A stretch of 43,715 nt of DNA from Paraburkholderia sejongensis (lineage in GTDB: Bacteria > Pseudomonadota > Gammaproteobacteria > Burkholderiales > Burkholderiaceae), in NCBI RefSeq assembly GCF_020880815.1, contig NZ_JAJITD010000030.1, positions 1 through 43,715 of the forward strand, read 5' to 3'. The position numbers and the translations under genes were made by a program. Below are positions 26,232-35,000 of the stretch, piece by piece; position 1 is the stretch's first letter, and every line of letters starts with the position of its first letter. The notes under the pieces are model-generated. The model searched no databases. It was given only the letters and a program-made list of their open reading frames with translations, and was not told the DNA's origin.

Positions 26232-26683
26232 GCCGAACTCGCAACAACCTGACAGTACCCGCCGAGGTCCTTAAGGGAAAGGGCATATTTGGCGGAATCG
26301 CTGCTGGAATTCGAAAAGCGTTCGATCACGAGGAGAGCGACAATCTGAGGATGAAGATCGGCCAGAAAAATTTCGCGGGCTTCGGCGAAAAGCTGGTCAA
26401 CCCGGTGAGAGATTTCGCCATCCCAGCCGGGCTCCTTACCCGGCAGCAAATGCAGGACAACCCTCAGGAGAACGCCCGCCTGCTCAATCGTGCGCCCGTG
26501 AAAACGCTCAGCAATCCGATGCCGTCTGAAGTCTCGATCAAAGGCCCGGTACAGGTCGGCACAAAAGGGAAGCTCGGCACCGATCCGCGCATCGCTGCCG
26601 ATCAAGGGCTGAAAGTCGCTCACAGCGGCGTCGACAAGAGTGGGGCGCCGAATATCGTCGGAGACGGGATGTGTCGACGGTGA
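26232..26683 (+). CDS. C-terminal fragment of unknown protein
   Basis: Downstream of the IS6 relic a plus-strand frame with strong G/C third positions reads FGGIAAGIRKAFDHEESDNL, NPVRDFAIPAGLLTRQQM and AADQGLKVAHSGVDKSGAPN and ends at 26681-26683. A good plus-strand terminator follows 37 bases later, which supports this strand over the longer antisense frame. It has no recognised family and no ribosome site, so the 5' end was probably replaced by the IS. No function can be assigned. Confidence 0.45.
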
Positions 26684-26720
26684 CGCCGCAACGGGCGACC
26701 AGCTTGAGCATTATCTGAAG

Positions 26721-26744
26721 CCGCCTCGGGCGGTTTTTATTTTT
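26721..26744 (+). terminator. rho-independent terminator
   Basis: CCGCC-TCG-GGCGG stem-loop followed by TTTTTATTTTT, downstream of the frame ending at 26683. Confidence 0.8.
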
Positions 26745-26979
26745 GTACTCCCCACGTCAAGTGGAAGAACTCGCGGCGCCGGCGAGCGCGCTATCTGACA
26801 ACAGTTAACCTTTTCCCCATCGGAATCCGCCTAGCATTGACCTTGCCGTGCTACTGAAGCGCGGCCTCTCGCATGGTCCACTGCGCGACGATTCCTCCCC
26901 CGGTTCGGCGCGCTTTTTTGCGAGAGCGGAGATAACCGTCACGATAACGAGCACCGCGATCTAGAAACGGAGAAGCGAG

Positions 26980-27126
26980 ATGAAAAAAGCAAAATCCCTG
27001 CTGCTGGTGACTCTTGTTACTGGCGCTACCTTTGCGGCTCTGGCGCCCGGGATGGCGCAGGCTCATGCTCACCAGGTATGTCACCGGGACCATCCTCATC
27101 ATCGTGTCTGTCACTGGGTGCGCTGA
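26980..27126 (+). CDS. small exported His/Cys-containing peptide
   Basis: The 48-residue product has a clear Sec signal peptide, MKKAKSLLLVTLVTGATFAA, ending near APGMAQAHA. The short mature part is rich in His and Cys: HQVCHRDHPHHRVCHWVR. GGAGA lies eight bases before the ATG at 26980. Similar short His-rich secreted proteins are common in Burkholderiaceae and could bind metal, but no function is established here. The mature region may be truncated, as relatives recalled are somewhat longer. Confidence 0.65.
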   Translation: MKKAKSLLLVTLVTGATFAALAPGMAQAHAHQVCHRDHPHHRVCHWVR

Positions 27127-27312
27127 CCAGCGGGGCATCTGCGACCGCCTTCGGGCCGTTTTTGTTTCTGTAGTGCCCTCCGCGCTCGCGCCTGTCGACC
27201 CTCCAGTCTGGCGCGCTTTTTGTGGGCAGGCCGCCCCAGCAAGAGCAGTGGCTGGGCTTTTGGATGCCACCAGCCAGAAGGCCCGAGGGAAGACCGTGAC
27301 CACAAGGCAGAA

Positions 27313-27615
27313 ATGAAGCCAAAAAATTCGCTGAGCAAGCGCATTCAAGAGATCATGTCCGATGGCATGGAGCGTCGTATGACGGAAATCGCGAAGCTGG
27401 CGAGGTGCCGGCGGGGTTCGGCAAATAGCGCCATGCTGCAGTTGATCGAGCAAGGCGAACTTTACTTGCGTATTGACTCCCGCACCCAAGCGAAGATTTA
27501 TCGTTTCGGCTCGCCACCGTGTGCCGTCACACCCGGTTCCGGGTCGATGGCCGAACAACAAGCGGTCAATGCCGCTTTCCATGCGATGGTGTGTGCTGGG
27601 CGACGCGATGATTGA
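27313..27615 (+). CDS. hypothetical protein, possible winged-helix
   Basis: The 100-residue frame starts MKPKNSLSKRIQEIMSDGME and continues RRMTEIAKLARCRRGSANSA then MLQLIEQGELYLRIDSRTQA. The alternation of predicted helices followed by a GELYLRID beta turn resembles a small winged-helix DNA-binding fold. This is a structural impression only. The ribosome site (AAGGCAG) is weak. It lies 48 bases ahead of another hypothetical gene on the same strand. Confidence 0.55.
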   Translation: MKPKNSLSKRIQEIMSDGMERRMTEIAKLARCRRGSANSAMLQLIEQGELYLRIDSRTQAKIYRFGSPPCAVTPGSGSMAEQQAVNAAFHAMVCAGRRDD

Positions 27616-27663
27616 TGCTTTGCCCCAGAAGCCGCAAATTCCAGCCCGAAGAGTGCGCCTCTA

Positions 27664-28038
27664 ATGTATCTGCCCGGTAACCTTGACGACGATGCCCGCG
27701 CTGAGTTGCTGTGCTACCTGCTAGTTTCACAGCTTCTAGCTCGACGTCGCACGGGTAACTGGCTTAGCAGTAATCGCCTAATCGAACGTGCGCGGCGCTG
27801 GCTTGGCTTGAATGACGGCTATAGTGGCTGGTTCGACCGCGCCCGGCTGTGCGCACTGTCAGAGGTGCTGGCCGCCGATCTTGAGCCGCAGATAAGCATT
27901 GTTGCCTCGAATCGCCTGGCTGCGCTGTTCTACGAGAACCAGCGGCTCAACTACCGCAGACCCCTTACGCGATTCCTGCACAACATTTGCGCAGAACGCT
28001 TGCGAAAAACGCCTCCTTATGGCGAGCCGCCGACTTAG
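27664..28038 (+). CDS. hypothetical protein
   Basis: The 124-residue frame reads MYLPGNLDDDARAELLCYLL and then SNRLIERARRWLGLNDGYSG, with an acidic start and a basic C-terminus (RLRKTPPYGEPPT). Codon use is like its neighbours and it follows the previous gene by 48 bases, so the two may be co-transcribed. It appears mainly helical and soluble. No family is recognised. Confidence 0.5.
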   Translation: MYLPGNLDDDARAELLCYLLVSQLLARRRTGNWLSSNRLIERARRWLGLNDGYSGWFDRARLCALSEVLAADLEPQISIVASNRLAALFYENQRLNYRRPLTRFLHNICAERLRKTPPYGEPPT

Positions 28039-28089
28039 TCGCGCCGGGCGTATGCGCCAACGGCGTACATCCACCCCGTATCACGCAAG

Positions 28090-28125
28090 AAAAAAAGCGC
28101 GCCAACCCCGGGGAAGGTGGCGCGC
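28090..28125 (-). terminator. terminator for minus-strand gene (copy 1 of a repeated hairpin)
   Basis: On the minus strand the 8-bp stem TGGCGCGC-type arms (28097-28104 and 28118-28125) are followed by a T-run (A7 on the plus strand). A similar hairpin with A-run lies at 29618-29652. Confidence 0.7.
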
Positions 28126-28215
28126 AAAGACGACGTTAGAGAGGATCGCCCACTGGCAGAGAGGGCGATCGATTCCATATTAGGCCCGATCGCAACGGCG
28201 AATTGATAAGGATGG

Positions 28216-28723
28216 TCAGGCGGAGTCTGGATAGCCACGCAGCATCACGACACCGAGTTCGACGCTGCAGTTATTCACAGTTTCGGTGGATAACCCTGTG
28301 GACGAAAAAAAGCCCGCACGCGGCGGGCTCAACATACTACGCCGAGGGGGCTGTCCGACGGCTCGGTCAAATTCCAAATCTTCTACGTCAGCGCCGAACA
28401 TTGAAACGATGTAAGCGCGCATTCCCGCGGCGAGATATGTCGGCCCATCAATATCGTCGTCGCTCAGGAAGATAAATGCTGACCAATATCCGGGTGCATC
28501 CGGGTTATCTATTGGACCATACAAACGCTTATCAGCGCGCGCTCGAGGATCGGGCCCCCATGCGCACAATTTGATGAGGGCATAAAAGGTACTCGTTGCT
28601 TCACCCCTCAAGCCGCGAGTGAACATACGTGACTCCGCGCCGGTCAAGTCGCAGATCCTCAAGACCGATAGTGCGACCGACCCAATAGTCCGACAGATCC
28701 CCTTCCCGTTCAACAGTCTTCAT
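28216..28723 (-). pseudogene. hypothetical protein, probable frameshift
   Basis: The likely start is the ATG at 28723, which overlaps the stop of the preceding gene (ATGA). It gives MKTVEREGDLSDYWVGRTIG but stops after 40 residues at 28601. The adjoining frame carries the continuation (STFYALIKLCAW, DNPDAPGYWSAFIFLSDDDI, MFGADVEDLEFDRA) and runs to 28216. A one-base shift near 28610 would join them into about 165 residues. A strong minus-strand hairpin with T-run (28304-28329) lies inside the last third, so the true end may be near 28335. No family is recognised. Confidence 0.4.
28304..28329 (-). terminator. rho-independent terminator, minus strand
   Basis: Stem AGCCCGC / GCGGGCT (7 bp) followed on the minus strand by seven T residues. 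It overlaps the 3' part of the long minus-strand frame. Confidence 0.7.
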
Positions 28724-29061
28724 CGTTTTACCTTAGGTCGCTCTTCGCCGTCTGCGCCGATTGCGTCTATCCAATAGACACAGCCGCGCTCTGTTCGATT
28801 GGCGCGCAACTTACCTGGACTGACAGCGTTTAAACGTGGGTAGTTCGGACAACCAGACGCCAACGGACCCCCTTGGGCCGCGGTGTGCTGATGATGAATT
28901 TGCGGCGGGAGCGGACGCTCTTTCGTGGATACGACGCTCGAATGACAGCCGTCGCAGCGATAGACCCCCGAAAGCGCGGCAATCTGGCCAGGGTGATGCG
29001 TGGTGTTGTATTCTGGCCGTTGTTCGTGGGTCAGGAAATCGCCGTTTTGATAGAAAGCCAT
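28720..29061 (-). CDS. protein-L-like small zinc-ribbon protein
   Basis: The ATG at 29061, with AGAGG seven bases upstream, gives MAFYQNGDFLTHEQRPEYNT and then SGVYRCDGCHSSVVSTKERP, LPPQIHHQHTAAQGGP. This matches the small 'protein L' type found in Burkholderia and Pseudomonas genomes: a single CxxC knuckle followed by the LPPQ-HHQHT motif. Its function is unknown. The last 45 residues (after TAAQGG) do not follow the family's usual IRWRL ending and may reflect a frameshift or a fusion. Its stop overlaps the next gene's ATG, so the two were probably one transcript. Confidence 0.65.
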   Translation of the reverse strand: MAFYQNGDFLTHEQRPEYNTTHHPGQIAALSGVYRCDGCHSSVVSTKERPLPPQIHHQHTAAQGGPLASGCPNYPRLNAVSPGKLRANRTERGCVYWIDAIGADGEERPKVKR

Positions 29062-29188
29062 GGTCGCCTCTTGTGGAGAGACCAGATGCTCTCGTAAACG
29101 CCGCTTAATTCCTTTGAGGTACGTCGAAGATGTGCGCCGGACTGTATATTTCTTGGAGTATTTGAAATGAATTTTCTGGAAGGTAGTG

Positions 29189-29545
29189 ATGACCGCCGCT
29201 TTATGTGCTTCCGCGCCCACATGGGCCGGGGATTTGACCGGGCCTCAAAACAACGCCGTTAGATCGGCAAAACAGTATCTCAGTATGCGAGGTTTCTCAC
29301 GGAACGGGCTTATCCAGCAACTCTCTTCGGATGCAGGGGATGGTTATAAGGTTGCCGACGCCACTGTGGCTGTGGACAGCCTGAACGTTGATTGGAATCA
29401 GGAGGCAGTGAAGTCCGCGAAGCAGTATTTGAGTATGCAGGGCTTCTCGTGCAAAGGCCTGATCCAGCAACTTTCATCAGGTTCCAGAGACCGGTACACC
29501 GTTAGCCAGGCAACCTACGGGGCAAAACAGGCGGGCGCTTGCTAA
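29189..29545 (+). CDS. Ltp-type protein with two tandem repeats
   Basis: The 118-residue protein has two copies of the Ltp repeat (PF07553 type): NNAVRSAKQYLSMRGFSRNG...LIQQLSS and EAVKSAKQYLSMQGFSCKGL...IQQLSS. Each copy is a pair of helices ending in a KVADATVAVD/TVSQATYGAK segment. The start (MTAALCASAPTWAGD) looks like a short or truncated signal peptide. GGAAGG at 29178-29183 supports the ATG at 29189. In streptococcal phage TP-J34, Ltp is a surface lipoprotein that blocks DNA injection by related phages; whether proteobacterial relatives do so is unknown. No lipobox is visible here. Confidence 0.75.
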   Translation: MTAALCASAPTWAGDLTGPQNNAVRSAKQYLSMRGFSRNGLIQQLSSDAGDGYKVADATVAVDSLNVDWNQEAVKSAKQYLSMQGFSCKGLIQQLSSGSRDRYTVSQATYGAKQAGAC

Positions 29546-29617
29546 CACGTCTTCGACGCATCGACGTCGGATAACGAGCCATCTGGGCAACCACCTGGGC
29601 GAGCAAGTCGTATAAGG

Positions 29618-29652
29618 AAAAAAGCACGCCGATCCCGAGGAGAGTGGCGCGC
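29618..29652 (-). terminator. terminator-like hairpin (copy 2), minus strand
   Basis: GCACGCC / GGCGCGC arms with one mismatch, followed on the minus strand by six T residues. It resembles the hairpin at 28090-28125 in sequence and in the GGTCAGGCGG found about 90 bases to its right. Confidence 0.6.
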
Positions 29653-29810
29653 GAAGGTACAAATTCCGAGCTGACTGTCCCCATGGACAACAAGCGGTCA
29701 ACGCAATGTTAAGTGTGATCGCCGTCGAAATACATCAAGAATGGTCAGGCGGCACAGACAAGCGAGACGCGCACGCCGACGGGGTGCGGCTAAAATCTTG
29801 GACTGTTTTA

Positions 29811-30716
29811 TGCCACGATTCCGAGACTTTCCCGGTATTCGAGAGGGCTCAGAGAGCCGGGCGAGACTTTGATTCGCGTTGCGTTATACCAGCGGATATA
29901 AGCGTCCAGGGCTTCGATGATTGATCGACAGTCGTAGCCGGCCAGTCACGAGGGTAAAACAGTTCGGTCTTGAGCCGACCGAAGAAACCCTCACAGGCAG
30001 CGTTATCGGGCTAGCATCCTTTGCGTGACATCGAGCGAACGAGCCTGGCACCGCGCATCCGGGGTAGCCGTCCCGGCCAACGATAGTGCGCACCGCGATC
30101 CGAGTGGATCGTAGGCCGCTGATCACTATCAGCCACCGACTCGATGGCCAAATCCAGCATGGTATTTACGAGTTCAGCATCTGGCCGCGTGCCGATTGAC
30201 CAGCTCACTACGAGACCGTCGAAGCAGTCGATCACCGGCGACAGATACGCCTTGCCTGCCGGAATCTGGAATTCGGTAATGCCGGTGAGCCATTTCTGAT
30301 TCGGGGCGGCTGCGTGGAAATCACGATTGATGAGGTTCTCCGGCGCTGGGCTTATTTCTCCCCGATATGAGCCATAGCGACGGCGTCTGGTCGTGGCTGC
30401 GGTCAGGCCTTCCTGTCGCATCAAACGTCGCACGACCTTCTCTGAGATAAATACCTGCTGCCTGCTCAACGCCGCCCGGATTCGACTATAGCCGTAGCAG
30501 CGGTAATTGCATTCGAAGATGTCTGCAATGACGCGACGCTCGCCAGCGTGCCTGTCAGTGACAAGCAGACGTGCACGGTGATAGAAGTAGGAGCTGTGGG
30601 CAAGCCTCAGGGCGGATAACCAACTCTGGCAACGGATACGTTTGTTTCAGGGCATCAACCAGCATCGGCTTCTCCTGGTTGCTCAGGAGATGCGGGTCGA
30701 TGCCCATCCCTTTTTT
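29811..30716 (-). pseudogene. IS3-family orfB, disrupted (copy B)
   Basis: The piece GIDPHLLSNQEKPMLVDALK starts just after the slippage site. A frameshift near 30600 then leads into YSRIRAALSRQQVFISEKVV, PNQKWLTGITEFQIPAGKAY (catalytic Asp) and RPTIHSDRGAHYRWPG (second Asp). An in-frame TAG at about 30012 sits between SMSRKGC and PDNAACEGFFGRLKTELF (catalytic Glu), and another shift precedes the tail RWYNATRIKVSPGSLSPLEY. At least three lesions inactivate the gene. Confidence 0.82.
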
Positions 30717-31348
30717 ACCAGTTCGTTCGCTTTCTTGAGGAGATCGCGCTCGAGCTCCAGCTTCCGGATGTCGCGTCGAAGCGATTCGACCTGCTGCTCC
30801 CGCTCCGCGCGCTCAAGGTTCGGTGCTGGCTTCTTCTGGCGCCTCATGGATGCTGGAACCTCCCGACCGAGTAGCTGGTTCTTCCAGTTGTACAGCAGAG
30901 GCCTGCTTACGCCTGCTCTCTGAGCAACTACGCTTGCGCTCTCATCTCTGGTGCACAGTTCAATGACCGCCGCCTGCCTGGCCTCGCGCGATTTCGGAAC
31001 GCTGCCAGCCACTCTGCCCACCATACGCTTTCCGACCTCGGGACACAATTCTTCGATCCACTTGGCAAAGGTTCCGCGACTTGGATAGCCCAAAGCCTTC
31101 AAGGTCGCAGCAGCACATCGGTCATGACTCAGAAAGTGATCAACGCCAGTCTGTTTCTGTTCAGCCGAATACCTTGGTGCGGCACGAACATAGCCGGTTC
31201 GCAAATCACGACACTGTTGGTATTCGCGATGCCGGGCCTTGAGCGAATTCTTTGTCGGGTAACCCAGCTGTCTGATGGTCGCCTTGATGCGCTTGCCCAA
31301 CTTCAGACAGAGCTGAACTGCTCGAATGCAATCTTTGTACGAGTACAC
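30683..31348 (-). CDS. IS3-family transposase OrfA (copy B)
   Basis: The GTG at 31348, preceded by GGAGGTAG, gives a 221-residue OrfA: MYSYKDCIRAVQLCLKLGKR, two HTH regions (one near VIELCTRDESASVVAQRAGV) and a leucine-zipper-like end, RREQQVESLRRDIRKLELER-type, to LKKANELVKKG. The run CTTTTTT on the plus strand at 30710-30716 is an A6G slippage site on the transcript, where a -1 frameshift normally makes the OrfAB transposase. OrfA alone is intact but the element has no working OrfB. Confidence 0.85.
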   Translation of the reverse strand: MYSYKDCIRAVQLCLKLGKRIKATIRQLGYPTKNSLKARHREYQQCRDLRTGYVRAAPRYSAEQKQTGVDHFLSHDRCAAATLKALGYPSRGTFAKWIEELCPEVGKRMVGRVAGSVPKSREARQAAVIELCTRDESASVVAQRAGVSRPLLYNWKNQLLGREVPASMRRQKKPAPNLERAEREQQVESLRRDIRKLELERDLLKKANELVKKGWASTRIS

Positions 31349-31397
31349 GGACTACCTCCAGGCAGTCCAGGATTTTGTCCGCACCCCCAGTGGGTCA

Positions 31398-31509
31398 GTT
31401 CGCCGTGCAAATCAACGAGCGGGTAATGGAGGCGTTTGAGCACACGGGCTACGGCCGGATTCAGCGTCTTCGTCGAGCTTGCAGTCGTTCCTCTTGTTCC
31501 GCACATCAT
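31398..31509 (-). pseudogene. IS6-family transposase, N-terminal fragment
   Basis: From the ATG at 31509 the frame reads MCGTRGTTASSTKTLNPAVA then RVLKRLHYPL, the start of an IS6-family transposase. Homology ends at the boundary of the IS3 element (31397), which therefore inserted into or truncated it. Confidence 0.6.
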
Positions 31510-32089
31510 AGCGGAACGCCTGATTACAGCAGAACCCTCCAGACTCAGGATTTTCATTATTTAATAATTACAAATTCATATTTACCAATTCATAACAGTC
31601 ATCCATCCCTCGTTCAAATAGAGTTAACCCATCTGGTGGACCTAATGGTTTAGTTAAAACGGAGTTGAAAATTGACGGTGCTGACAACGTCGCGTTTGTT
31701 GCGTGGCTGCCCATCAAAAATTTTTCATCATTCTACTTAAAGCACATATTTATTATACAAGAAAAGTTTCGGAATTCCTGGAAAACCATTGAAGAGTCTC
31801 CATGATCGGAATTTTTAGTGCAATAGACACAGTACACAATCAATACAACTAACGACTTGCCATTTTCCCAACTGGGCGGCACGGATGGCGGCTCATGAAT
31901 GAGCCTCACCCTTGCCCCGTCAGGTTTTTCGGGTAACCGACGTACGTTTCGAATTAATCGTGAAGGCATCCCTATTGGAACGCCCTTCAGGTCGAGGCAT
32001 GGATTTGATGAAGTCGACTTTGCGATAACCGTCGTATTGTGGCGATGACTAACTGGATTACTTAATAAAGCTGGGATTATTTGTCAATA
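31510..32089. promoter_or_regulatory. AT-rich upstream region of the adhesin gene
   Basis: This stretch is clearly richer in A/T than the surrounding DNA (for example 31550-31610 and 31720-31820) and holds no supported gene. It must contain the adhesin promoter, though no single -35/-10 pair stands out. Such AT-rich upstream DNA is a typical target for H-NS proteins. Confidence 0.5.
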
Positions 32090-35000
32090 ATGAACACATC
32101 ATATAGAAGTGTCTGGAACGAGTCCCTCTGCGCGTGGGTCGCCACGTCGGAAATTACCTCGGCGCGATGCAAGCGAAGCAGGTCATCGGTAGCCAAAGCC
32201 ATCGCCACCATCGCGCTTCTTGGCGGATTCGGATGTGACGCTGCATTCGCTCAAGTTGTCGGCGCCGGTGGAGCACTCGTTCTCGGCACCAACACTCCTG
32301 GTGGTAGTTCAGGTCGTAATAGTAGTGCTACCGGCGTCGGCGCGATCGCGGTGGGCAGCGGAGCCACTGCGATTTCACCAGCGAACGGTGGCTCGAACAA
32401 TGCGATTGCGATCGGTACGGACGCATATGCGAATCCTGGCGCTACCTCTGTTGGGAACGCCGCAATCGCGATAGGTCAGGGCGCGAGCGCCACCAGCTAC
32501 TCAGCGATTGCCGTTGGAGAAAATGCCAAGGCTTCCGGAACCGCTTCGCCAGTCGCAATCGGCTGGGGAGCTATGGCTACTGGAACCGGCTCGGCGACGG
32601 CCATTGGCGACAATGCCGCCGCGACAGGCGAGAATGCCATCGCCATCGGCGGGAATCCGGGATCTGCCGGAGCCACGGCTAGCGGGGACTTTACAACTGC
32701 GATCGGGCAAGGTGTTCAGGCGACCCAGACAGGGGGTGTCGCGATCGGCCACAACGCGACGGCGACCTATCAGAACGACGTCGCACTGGGCTCCAGCAGT
32801 ATTACTGCGGCTCCGCATATCGGCACGACGGCCATGTTCGGTGGTGTTGCTGCGGGGGTCGAGTCGGCCAAATCGACGAATGGTGTCGTAGCGGTGGGCG
32901 CGCCGGGCGCTGAGCGTCAAATCCAGAATATGGCGGCGGGAGTCATCTCGGCAAGCAGTACGGACGCCATCAATGGCTCGCAATTGTTTGTCACGAATGC
33001 CGCGGTCACGGCGCTTGGAACGACGGTAACCAACCTCGGCACCAGTGTCGCCACCAACCTCGGCGGTGGTTCAACTTACAACACCACGACGGGCGTGGTG
33101 TCGGCACCGAGCTACAATGTATACGGTACGACGGTGAACAATGTCGGTGCGGCGATCACTGTGCTTCAGACCTTGTCGCCAGTGCAGTATTCCGACGCTG
33201 CCGGCAACGCGACTCCGCAGACTCCCAGCCAGAGTGTGACCCTCGTGGGCGAGGCTGCCGGTCCGGTGACGGTCAACAATGTGGCGCCCGGCGCGCTCAC
33301 TTCGTCGAGCACTCAAGCGGTCAACGGCTCGCAGCTCTACGCCGTTGAGCAAACGGCGAACAAGGGCTGGAGTGTGACAACGGCACAGACCGGCAGTGGC
33401 ACGGTGACCGGCACGACTGTGAGCAACGTCGCGCCGGGCGACACGGCAACGTTTACGGCAGGCAACAACGTTGCCATTTCACAAAACGGATTGAACGTCG
33501 CGATTGCGACCAGCATGACGCCGACATTTACGAGCGAAACTATCGGCGCGGCTGGTGCGACCGGAAACACGACGATCGGCGCGATGGGCTTGACGGTCAA
33601 CAACGGCGCGAACAGTCCGAGCATCACCACGGCCGGTATCAACGGCGGAAATCTTGCCGTGACGAACATCGCGCCCGGAGTGAACGGCACCGATGCGGTG
33701 GACGTGAACCAGCTCAATGCTGTGGCGAAGGCCGCTGGAGCAGGCTGGGGTATCAGTGCCCAACACGCTAATGCAACGACAGTTTCCGCAGTGAGTCCGA
33801 CGGGCGCGAATGTTGACCTGACCAATACCGATGGCAACATCGTGGTGAGCAAGACGGCGGCGAGCAATGACGTGACGTTCGGTTTGGCGCCGACGGTCAA
33901 TGTCGCGAACGCAGTCAACGTCGGTGGCAGCAATGGTACGTCGATCACCGCGAACGGCGTGACGACGGGTGGCGGCACGGGCCCGAGCCTGACTACGAAC
34001 GGTATCGACGCGGCAGGCACGCGCATCACGAACGTCGCTCCGGGTGTGAATCCGACCGATGCGGCAGCGGTTAGCCAGTTGCCTGGCCGATGGCAGGGCT
34101 CCAACACGTTCGTGATGGGTAATCCCTCGTCTACCGGACCGGTCACCATCACGAACGTTGCGCCGGGCCAGATCAACGCGACCAGCACGGAAGCCGTCAA
34201 TGGCAGCCAATTGAGCGCCGTATCGCAGGTGGCTAACGCGGGGTGGAACGTCACGACGGCCCAGACCGGTAGTGGCAGCGCAACGGGGACGGCGGTGGCG
34301 AACGTGGCGCCGGGCAGCACGATGACGCTGACCGCGGGCGACAACATGGTCGCAACCCAGAACGGCACGGACGTCACCTTCTCGACCAGCGCGACGCCGT
34401 CGTTCACCAGCGTGACGACCGGCAATACCGTGATCAACAACAACGGCCTGACGATCGTCTCCGGTCCCAGCGTGACGGTCAATGGCATCGACGCAGGTAA
34501 CAAGACCATCACCCACGTTGCGCCGGGCGTGAACGGTTCGGATGCCGTGACCGTGAACCAGCTGACCAACACGGTCGCCGCAGGCGCAACGCACTACTAC
34601 AGCGTCAACGACACGGGCGCCGCACGGGCGGCCGGCACCGGCACCAACTACGACAACCTGGGCGCCACGGGCATCCGGTCGATGGCCGTCGGACAGAACG
34701 CCACAGCGACGACCAACGACAGCATCGCGATGGGCTATGGCGCCAGCCTGGGCACCAATGCGAAGAATGTCATTGGCAACTATGCGGTGGCCATGGGCAA
34801 CAACAGCCTGGCTTACTTGGCCTCCGTGTCCATAGGCTACCAGGCGGGCTACCAGTCCACCTCGCCCGGCGGCCCCAATCACGTCAACGGCGGCGAGAAC
34901 GTCTTCGTCGGCTTCCAGTCGGGCGCCCAATCGTCGGTCAACGACAGCGTCTTCATCGGTCAGCAGGCCGGTCAGCGCGCCAGCGGCGAACACAACACCG

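Larger units (their letters stand above)
29771..31397 (-). mobile_element. IS3-family element, nearly full length but decayed (copy B)
   Basis: The outer ends correspond: the minus strand from 31397 reads TGACCCACTGGGGGTGCGG followed by ACAAAATCCTGGACTG, and the plus strand near 29780-29805 has GGGGTGCGGCTAAAATCTTG then GACTG. orfA is open and orfB is broken. It lies opposite in orientation to relic copy A at 5445. No target duplication was found. Confidence 0.78.

Noticed and set aside
25565..26623. 352-codon minus-strand frame spanning the IS6 relic and the sequence to its right
   Set aside because: Only the middle part is transposase; the N-terminal part is antisense to a coding-like plus-strand frame followed by a terminator. 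The long frame is an artefact of the frameshifts.
26851..27582. 243-codon minus-strand frame
   Set aside because: It runs antisense to the exported His/Cys peptide, which has a convincing signal sequence and ribosome site, and to the 27313 gene. Its own sequence is low-complexity.
28271..28303. Two DnaA-box-like sequences (TTATTCACA and a complement of TTATCCACC) suggesting an origin
   Set aside because: Only two imperfect boxes without an AT-rich element or initiator gene, and they overlap a candidate gene end. The real origin is clearly at 7.8-8.6 kb.
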